Assembly: GCA_949987565.1 (NCBI GenBank)
Contig: OX465101.1
Span: forward strand, 24,602,543 to 24,666,542
Origin: Luidia sarsii
Lineage: Eukaryota; Echinodermata; Asteroidea; Paxillosida; Luidiidae
Direction of reading: 5' to 3'
Length of the DNA: 64,000 bases
Part shown: piece after piece, positions 61,101 through 64,000 of the stretch
How the letters are laid out: every line of letters starts with the position of its first letter
Position numbering within the stretch: the first letter of the stretch is position 1
The notes under the pieces: model-generated
What the model was told of the DNA's origin: nothing
Database searches by the model: none
The model's input: the letters and a program-made list of their open reading frames with translations, nothing else
Program-made: the position numbers and the translations under genes

Positions 61101-64000
61101 ACCGCTACACCGAATAATTTTCATGGATCCCGGGATGTTCATTAAATAGCGACGTTCCACTGTAATAGGTTTGCGGTAACACCATGCACAATTCTCTTAT
61201 GTGTGGTTCTGAAAAGAACTGGAGGAACTCGACATTTCCAACAGTATACTCTGTTCGTCTTCCACAAACCTCAGCGATTTTGGGGGAGGGGGACGGCCAG
61301 ACATCTAAACCACCAGGCCAGAGTCAGAGTGAGTCAGAGTGTCATCGGAATAACAGTTCTTTGCAGATTCCTGGATATTCAGAGTTCAGTCTGAATGCTT
61401 TACCAGCATTCTAAAAGACTCCCACCGTGTTCCAACTACATTTGAGCTGCGGTCCAGAGCTAATACGGAATCATTCAAGGCAGCATAGATAGAACATGAT
61501 GTTTGCGTCGAGGAGAAGGCAATTCAATGAGGGTTTTGCCCTGCTCGATGTCGTGTTCCCACGTCGAGCAGGGCAAACCCTCATTTAATCGCATCCAAGG
61601 TAGGTTTCAAAGCACATTCTCAGTATTCGAACAGCACTCAGAGAATTTCTCACTCCGGCCGGGTGTGAGTTACACGAGTTGTGAAAATAGCAGAGAAAGT
61701 TTCGCTGGGCATGGGGCCAATTGCATAGAGCCACTTATGCACCCAAATTTGCTGAAGCACAAAATATCACGAGCCACAAGATCACTTTTGCCAACCCAAA
61801 CTTCACTTTTGTTTGATGCCGAGTAAAGAACAATGGACCACAAGTCAAAAGCAATAGACATCACATCGTAATGTGCTTGGTAATCCTGCTTTATAGAAGG
61901 AAGAAATTTCATACTCAGCAGATTTTCTCGCATAAGCGGCTTTATAAAATTGCCCCCCTGCAGCCGATTTCAAGAAAAGTTGCGTAAGTTAGGCAACGTA
62001 CAAATGTTGTCTTGTACCACAATGGCTCTTTTGTGCACTATTCAGAAAAGGCAGCGAAATGTTGCGTAAGTTAATACGCAATAAAATGTTGCGTACGCAA
62101 CATTTGAAGTTTCGTGAAATCGGCTGCTAGTCTTGAAACCAAGCCCTCTGATCTCGGGTTCAAGTCAACTTTTTTGTTGCTATGTTCACAAACTGATGAA
62201 AGAATCAATAAAAAAAAGTGGCCCAATTGAGAGGGGGGTGTCTCACCATCATCTGCTTGATCTTCAGCGAGATGTCCGACTCGGAGAAGTGCTCCAGGGC
62301 CGTCAGCTGGATGTCCATGCGGGTCAGGCAGACCATCATGTTGCTGCGGCAGGCGTTGAACTCCTCCCACTGGCCCTGGCCGAAGCGCAGCCGGCGCAGG
62401 ATGGAGACGCAGCGGCGGGCCAGGTCGTCCCAGCGGTCGTTGGCCGCCTGCACCATGGCCCGTAGCCGCTGGCCGCTGTCTGTCCGGTTCTCGCGGGCCA
62501 GCCGGCGGTACTGCTTGTTGATGATCTCCAGCTGGGCAAAGTTGTCCTTGACCTTCTGCTGAAACGTCTGGACGCGGACGGGAAAGGGAAAAAGGGGATG
62601 AGAGCGCAGGAATGCTGAACAGCCTCGATGTGAAGCACAATGCACTGGAAAGAGGGTTGCTAATCAAATTTCACCTTCATTCATTCTATGAAGTATGTAG
62701 CTCTTGGATTATTCTTATGGATGATTCTTCTTTTTCTGTCAGTTCTTCTCAGAACCACACCTCTACTTGAAACAGACACCACAAACCTCACTGTCTTACC
62801 ACGTCTACCGTGCAAAGTTTCAAATTTGTGTGTGTGTGTGGGTGATCCCTGGGCTACTTAAGCCAGATTTACAATTGTTGTTTGCATCCATTGCATGCCC
62901 GCAACCACCAAAAGCACTTCTGTCCATTGGACTTTGGTTTTGGAAAAGGCCAAAAATGTATATTTCAGAAATACAGTCAGAAAAACAATTAAAATATAAG
63001 CACCACTTGACCATGTTTAAGGATAAAACTAGGGTTTGCAAAGGAATTACCTGGTACATACGAAAGAAAAGTAAACACAACGAAAAGTGTGTAGTAAAGA
63101 ATACAATATTTAAAACGTGATGTCGGACAAAATGGCGGCAATTTGTCGGACCTTAAACCGCACGCTGTGATCGGTCAATTTGTCAAGGGGTGTGGCCCAC
63201 TGGATCGGCGTATTGTGCAACGGCTCCCTCACCAGGTACTTCTTGATCTCCTCCTTGACGACGGCAAACTGTGGGTTGGTGGTGTGGGGATTGCTGGTGA
63301 TGCGCTCACTGCTGGTCAGCCAGTCGTCAAAGCGGGTGTAGTCGTCGGTGAACTTCTGCCACAGCCTCCACGTCTCCTCGATCCTGCAAAAGAGCGGCGG
63401 TGAAAGGAAAAATAATAATAATAATAATAATAATAATAATCATATATATTTATTTTAGCGCCTTACGTATCACCTCAAAGCGCTTTACAAACACAACCAC
63501 AAAAGAAAGTGATGAACAAAGGTAAAAAATAAACTATAATCCCCAAAACTCAAGTATACATGTCAATAACGTGAAGACGACAGGTGCAATGCAACAAGAC
63601 TTGCGGGAATCCCAGAGGCGGGTCGTGGCGAATCCCCCAAGCACACAGTGACCCGTCAAGATGGTCCTGCATGGCTGGCCGTTTCCCTAGGCAATTTAAG
63701 CCTGAGCCTATGCCTACATTTCTTTAAATAAACCAGCCAATGTCTATGGTCAGGGTATGTGACGATGGCCTTGGCGATGGCCTTGTCTCCCCCCCCCCCT
63801 CCATCCCTCTCTGTCCCCCGGTGGACTCACTTGACTTTCCTCTCCATGGAGGAGGAGCAGATGGCCCGCCAGCGCTGGTCCAGGGTCCTGGCCGCCGTCT
63901 GGATGGCCTCGTTGTCGGCATCCGACGAGCAGGCGTCCGTGTCGTGCAGCAGCATCTCGCACAGGCTCAGCACCGAGCCCACGCCGCTGCTGTGCCGCTC
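45967..64000 (-). CDS. SYNE1: Nesprin (SYNE1/2-type) gene, 3' part: spectrin repeats and KASH domain
   Basis: Nesprins anchor the outer nuclear membrane to the cytoskeleton by binding SUN proteins in the perinuclear space. Eleven minus-strand exons (64000 down to 45967) join in phase into 2592 nt, 863 residues plus stop. The 5' part lies beyond the window. Vertebrate nesprin-1 landmarks include KIEETWRLWQKF, INKQYRRLARENRTDS, AIALSINLCS, MNGRWDRVC and a C-terminal KASH domain. In order there are spectrin-type repeats (1-281), an acidic/Ser-rich adaptor region (282-~400), more spectrin repeats (~400-728), a linker (729-~800), a TM (about 813-831) and a 32-residue luminal tail ending NGPPPI. 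A single invertebrate nesprin would be co-orthologous to SYNE1 and SYNE2, so the symbol is the closest match only. Confidence 0.96.
46520..46740. repeat. Foldback pair of dispersed-repeat termini in the last nesprin intron
   Basis: TTTGCAGTGACACCATGTAA then TGTGGCTCTGAAAAGAGC is mirrored by the right arm, GGCTTTTTTTCAGAGCCACA then AAGTGTTACATGGTG. The arms of about 100 bp meet near 46627. It is the same family as 1012-1150. Confidence 0.75.
46761..47115. mobile_element. TTAA-bounded MITE (ACAACATTGGT family), copy 1
   Basis: The ends TTAAAGCCACTACACAACAT and ATGTTGTGTAGGGGCTTTAA are inverted copies bounding 355 bp. The interior includes TCTCGAGACTCGGTTGGCGG. Near-identical to 48965-49345. 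No ORF. TTAA at both edges could be a piggyBac-type duplication. Confidence 0.85.
47295..47485 (-). CDS. SYNE1: Nesprin exon: linker before the KASH TM (residues 729-791 plus split codon)
   Basis: It encodes AEEQSEPPQRAAFPLQAMGD, MMGEFGSTPVLRPGAPYGVY and an acidic end (APEDEADAPAI). It is not spectrin-like and corresponds to the low-complexity linker before KASH in vertebrate nesprins. The acceptor is CTTTGCGCAG and the donor GT|GTAAGC (phase 2), which restores the KASH frame. Confidence 0.9.
47625..48105. repeat. (GGGAGA)n purine array in the nesprin intron
   Basis: Nearly 480 bp of GGGAGAGAGG/GGAGAGGGGA repeats (CTCTCCC on the gene's sense strand) lie just downstream of the 48120-48338 exon. 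Long Arg/Glu/Gly and Ser/Pro/Leu frames across it are artefacts. Confidence 0.9.
48120..48338 (-). CDS. SYNE1: Nesprin exon: last spectrin-repeat segment (residues 656-728)
   Basis: It encodes KFKRELESSQPKVSSLKETA, DQLLVDVDSEDCKATRDKLH and LIARKITALLARCEDNLELL, ending FEIDK. This parallels human SLQDMSCQLLVNAEGTDCLE then VHVIGNRLKLLLKEV. The acceptor is CTCGGGCAG and the donor AAG|GTGAGA; phase 0 at both ends. Confidence 0.96.
48577..48906 (-). CDS. SYNE1: Nesprin exon: spectrin repeat (residues 546-655)
   Basis: EFILGLNARKAIALSINLCS then MNGRWDRVCGRAAGWQKELQ matches vertebrate nesprin-1 (HRKAIILSINLCS, MNGRWDRVC) almost word for word. Phase 0 at both ends; the acceptor is GTTCCGGCAG and the donor ATG|GTGAGT. 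It is markedly GC-rich compared with the flanking introns. Confidence 0.97.
48965..49345. mobile_element. TTAA-bounded MITE (ACAACATTGGT family), copy 2
   Basis: It has the same termini and interior as copy 1, in the same orientation: CCCCTACCATACACAACATT at the left, ATGTTGTGTAGGGGCTTTAA at the right. It differs by small indels. It begins 59 bp from the acceptor of the 48577-48906 exon. Confidence 0.88.
49635..49845. repeat. Foldback pair of hammerhead-like dispersed-repeat termini
   Basis: AGTTCTGAAAAGAACCAG and GGTTCTTTTCAGAACCAT form the outer arms. ACTCGACGTTCCGGCCAGTG and CACTGGCCTGGGACGTCGAG form the inner arms, with ATGACGGCCAGAG at the centre. CACATGGTGTCACCGCAAAC ends the right side. 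Confidence 0.75.
49956..50158 (-). CDS. SYNE1: Nesprin exon: spectrin-repeat segment (residues 478-545)
   Basis: ILGRWEVLQADIMEKDSHLN, then QNYKQWHQFRLDLNNLNAWL and DQAEALLS match human IDRWELLQAQALSKELRMKQ and NLQKWQQFNSDLNSIWAWL. The acceptor CTCTTCACAG sits at the end of a 650-bp pyrimidine array. The donor AGG|GTAAGA is phase 0. Confidence 0.95.
50160..50800. repeat. (GGAGGA/GGTGGA)n purine array in the nesprin intron
   Basis: About 640 bp of GGAGGAGGTGGAGG-type repeat is CCTCCTCCACC on the sense strand of the nesprin. It directly abuts the acceptor of the 49956-50158 exon, so it serves as a giant polypyrimidine tract. Poly-Pro and poly-Gly open frames here are artefacts. Confidence 0.92.
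51349..51448 (-). CDS. SYNE1: Nesprin exon (residues 445-477 plus split codon)
   Basis: It encodes DSLVDDCRLSMDVLKRIAMR, then MPQDDPALTQQIA. It follows TPTGPEIEDEKEGY of the preceding exon, as human GYMKLLGECSSSIDSVKRLE follows KTPTGPELDTSYK. The acceptor is TTCCTGTCAG and the donor GCAG|GTAACT, phase 1. Confidence 0.9.
51655..51790 (-). repeat. Dispersed-repeat terminus with the best hammerhead-like hairpin
   Basis: On the minus strand GGTTCTC (51778-51772), CTGATGA (51771-51765), an AGCCAG/CTGGTC stem-loop, GGAACGTC and GAGTTACC follow in order. The flanks can pair as a stem I with an internal loop. GGTTCTTTTCAGAACC and the GACACCATG end complete the family signature. Confidence 0.6.
52252..52740 (-). 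CDS. SYNE1: Nesprin exon: acidic/Ser-rich adaptor region (residues 282-444)
   Basis: YDSQSTGSEEEEEEEEEDSE is followed by Ser/Arg-rich disordered sequence (SSRRSLTSTASSRSGRRP). VSLDWDMYVS recalls human IPLEWDHDYDLSR, and CRTPTGPEIEDEKEGY recalls human SKTPTGPELDTSYKGY. This is the adaptor region between C-terminal spectrin repeats of nesprin-1. The acceptor is TTCACTGTGCAG and the donor TAC|GTGAGT; phase 0 at both ends. It is very GC-rich. Confidence 0.94.
52825..52890 (-). repeat. Solo Penelope-like terminal hairpin
   Basis: On the minus strand TTGAGAGAGATCCTGCTAGG then ATCGAAACGTCGGGCCCTCT then AACTTTTGAG is the terminal motif of the Penelope-like copies at 10.4 and 12.6 kb. It is the least decayed GAAACGTC example. 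Confidence 0.65.
53452..53791. mobile_element. TTAA-family element, deleted copy C
   Basis: The left end CTAACCATTTCGCACCGGGC and right end CCCGGCGCGAAGTGGTTAA match the termini of the 25529-26231 element. The left TTAA is mutated to CTAA, and most of the interior is lost or replaced by a T-run. Confidence 0.75.
53944..54132. mobile_element. AAACGCAGTGGC TIR element, copy 2
   Basis: This 189-bp element has inverted ends of about 48 bp: AAACGCAGTGGCTGTTGTTA, CGGCAGTCGTCC, TGTGGTTCCCTGACTT. It is flanked by AGG at 53941-53943 and 54133-54135, a 3-bp direct repeat as for copy 1. Confidence 0.85.
54555..54626 (-). mobile_element. tRNA-derived SINE head (tRNA-Asn-like), copy 1
   Basis: The minus strand folds as a tRNA: acceptor GGCTGGA/TCCAGTC, A box TAGCTCATATGG, anticodon loop ACGTTAG (GTT), B box GGTTCAAGTCC. 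A conserved leader (TAGTTGACTATTTGTGAGGC) extends to about 54692 and recurs in other copies, so it is a SINE and not a tRNA gene. Confidence 0.75.
57024..57071 (-). CDS. Candidate 48-nt nesprin microexon
   Basis: Inside the 8-kb nesprin intron the minus strand shows a pyrimidine tract, CCCCCAAAAG, then 48 nt open in phase 0 (GSETSCIPFDYLSVPK), then a strong donor AAG|GTGAGT. It would insert 16 residues between RLSIAQ and YDSQSTG without shifting the frame. Support comes from splice sites and phase only; I know no vertebrate counterpart. Confidence 0.4.
57191..57262 (-). mobile_element. tRNA-derived SINE head, copy 2
   Basis: Minus-strand GGCTGGATAGCTCAGTTGGT (A box) and GGTTCAAGTCC (B box), with the same 3' sequence GGTCCAGTC, identify the family. 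The leader TAGTTGACTATTTGAGAAG continues to about 57305. Loop bases differ from copy 1. Confidence 0.75.
58255..58345. repeat. Back-to-back Penelope-like terminal hairpins
   Basis: AGTGGGCCTGACGTTTCGAT (minus-oriented motif) is followed within 15 bp by GGTCCTGCTAGGATCAAAAC then GTCAGGCCCACT (plus-oriented). The two termini form a near-perfect 80-bp palindrome. Confidence 0.8.
60211..60571. mobile_element. Degenerate copy 3 of the ACAACATTGGT MITE family
   Basis: AATACAACATTGG at the left and CCAATGTTGTATAGGGCCTTTAA at the right retain the family ends. The interior keeps the order of family words with many substitutions. It is the oldest of the three copies, all within introns of this nesprin gene. 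Confidence 0.65.
60698..60898 (-). CDS. SYNE1: Nesprin exon: spectrin-repeat segment (residues 215-281)
   Basis: AFQQEIEVNQSQLQEIGEHA, QVLMQRSDPQDSVQIQENMD and ELQRYAIQVFDRVRRFQRKL match human AFQQEISLNHNKIEQIIAQG, ELRRYCQEVFGRVERYHKKL. The acceptor is CTCCCCGCAG and the donor CAG|GTCAGT; phase 0 at both ends. Confidence 0.96.
60982..61164. mobile_element. Tc1/mariner-pogo-like MITE
   Basis: Ends TACGGTGGAACACCGCTA and TAGCGACGTTCCACTGTA are inverted, with TA at each edge. CAGTGGAAC-type ends with TA duplication are typical of pogo/Tc1-mariner MITEs. 183 bp; non-coding. Confidence 0.65.
61505..61595. repeat. Short palindrome
   Basis: TCAATGAGGGTTTTGCCCTG then CTCGATGT faces ACGTCGAGCAGGGCAAACCC then TCATTTAAT: arms of about 30 bp around a 10-bp loop. 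GGGAAAAACCCTCATTTA near 42280 is a possible relative. Origin unknown. Confidence 0.6.
61970..62127. mobile_element. Short MITE with GCAGCCGATTTC inverted ends
   Basis: GCAGCCGATTTCAAG and GTGAAATCGGCTGC bound 158 bp rich in the words GTTGCGTA and TACGCAAC. No ORF. It lies 119 bp from the donor of the 62247-62567 exon. Confidence 0.65.
62247..62567 (-). CDS. SYNE1: Nesprin exon: spectrin repeat (residues 108-214)
   Basis: TFQQKVKDNFAQLEIINKQY, RRLARENRTDSGQRLRAMVQ and CVSILRRLRFGQGQWEEFNA correspond to the human nesprin-1 repeat with LELINKQYRRLARENRTDSA and VTSILRRLKHFIGQREEFET. The identity is unusually high for a spectrin repeat. The acceptor is CGCGTCCAG and the donor ATG|GTGAGA; phase 0. 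Confidence 0.98.
63233..63383 (-). CDS. SYNE1: Nesprin exon: spectrin-repeat segment (residues 57-107)
   Basis: KIEETWRLWQKFTDDYTRFD then DWLTSSERITSNPHTTNPQF matches human KIEETWRLWQKFLDDYSRFE then DWLKSSERTAAFPSSSGV. The acceptor is CTTTTGCAG (AA|G = Lys) and the donor CTG|GTGAGG, phase 0. Confidence 0.98.
63405..63660. repeat. (AAT)n plus GCGCTTTACAA-type dispersed retroposon
   Basis: (ATAATA)n is followed by TTTATTTTAGCGCCTTACG then CACCTCAAAGCGCTTTACAA. This is a repeat type widespread in marine invertebrate genomes. A truncated relative at about 25483-25528 is broken by a TTAA element. Confidence 0.6.
63831..64000 (-). CDS. SYNE1: Nesprin exon, partial at window edge (residues 1-56 plus split codon)
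   Basis: From 64000 the minus strand reads ERHSSGVGSVLSLCEMLLHD, TDACSSDADNEAIQTAARTL, DQRWRAICSSSMERKV, a spectrin-repeat helix. The donor AA|GTGAGT (phase 2) joins the next exon as AA|G. The 5' part lies outside the window. Confidence 0.95.

Overview
The window is a 64-kb piece of an animal nuclear genome: GT-AG introns, nonautonomous DNA elements, Penelope-like and LINE retroelement remnants, tRNA-derived SINEs and long tandem arrays. No bacterial, organellar or viral gene is visible. The frequent short word TAGGCCTA(C), which I associate with echinoderm genomes, and a nesprin close to nesprin-1 suggest a marine invertebrate deuterostome, most likely an echinoderm. That taxonomic call is an inference.

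Layout. 1-22.6 kb (+ strand view) is gene-poor. It holds foldback/TIR elements (3.7-4.1, 5.3-5.8, 6.5-6.8, 6.9-8.0, 21.8-22.4 kb), a head-to-head pair of decayed Penelope-like elements with GIY-YIG endonuclease remnants (10.2-12.7 kb), several minisatellites, a LINE 3' end (18.2-18.5 kb) and repeated minus-strand coding-like debris (14-19 kb). 23.2-43.2 kb (+) is a complete ten-exon gene for TAF1A, the TBP-associated subunit of the RNA polymerase I factor SL1/TIF-IB. All ten exons join in phase into a 605-codon reading frame. 43.9-64.0 kb (-) is the 3' end of a nesprin (SYNE1/2-type) gene. Eleven in-phase exons give 863 residues: spectrin repeats, the acidic/Ser-rich adaptor region, and the KASH transmembrane domain ending in PPPI. 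The gene continues upstream beyond 64000. The two genes converge, with their poly(A) signals about 0.7 kb apart.

The genes have no evident functional link: one acts in nucleolar Pol I initiation, the other tethers the nuclear envelope to the cytoskeleton. The most striking feature is the architecture of TAF1A. Four of its nine introns (5, 6, 8, 9) are almost wholly made of four unrelated tandem arrays: a G4-prone TGCCCTCCCC decamer, (CCTG)n, a 32-bp unit and a 69-bp unit. Its last exon has also expanded a purine microsatellite into a Lys- then Glu-rich tail of about 115 residues. The very long open frames within these arrays are repeat artefacts. The other point of interest is a dispersed set of hammerhead-ribozyme-like hairpins, some attached to the Penelope-like elements.
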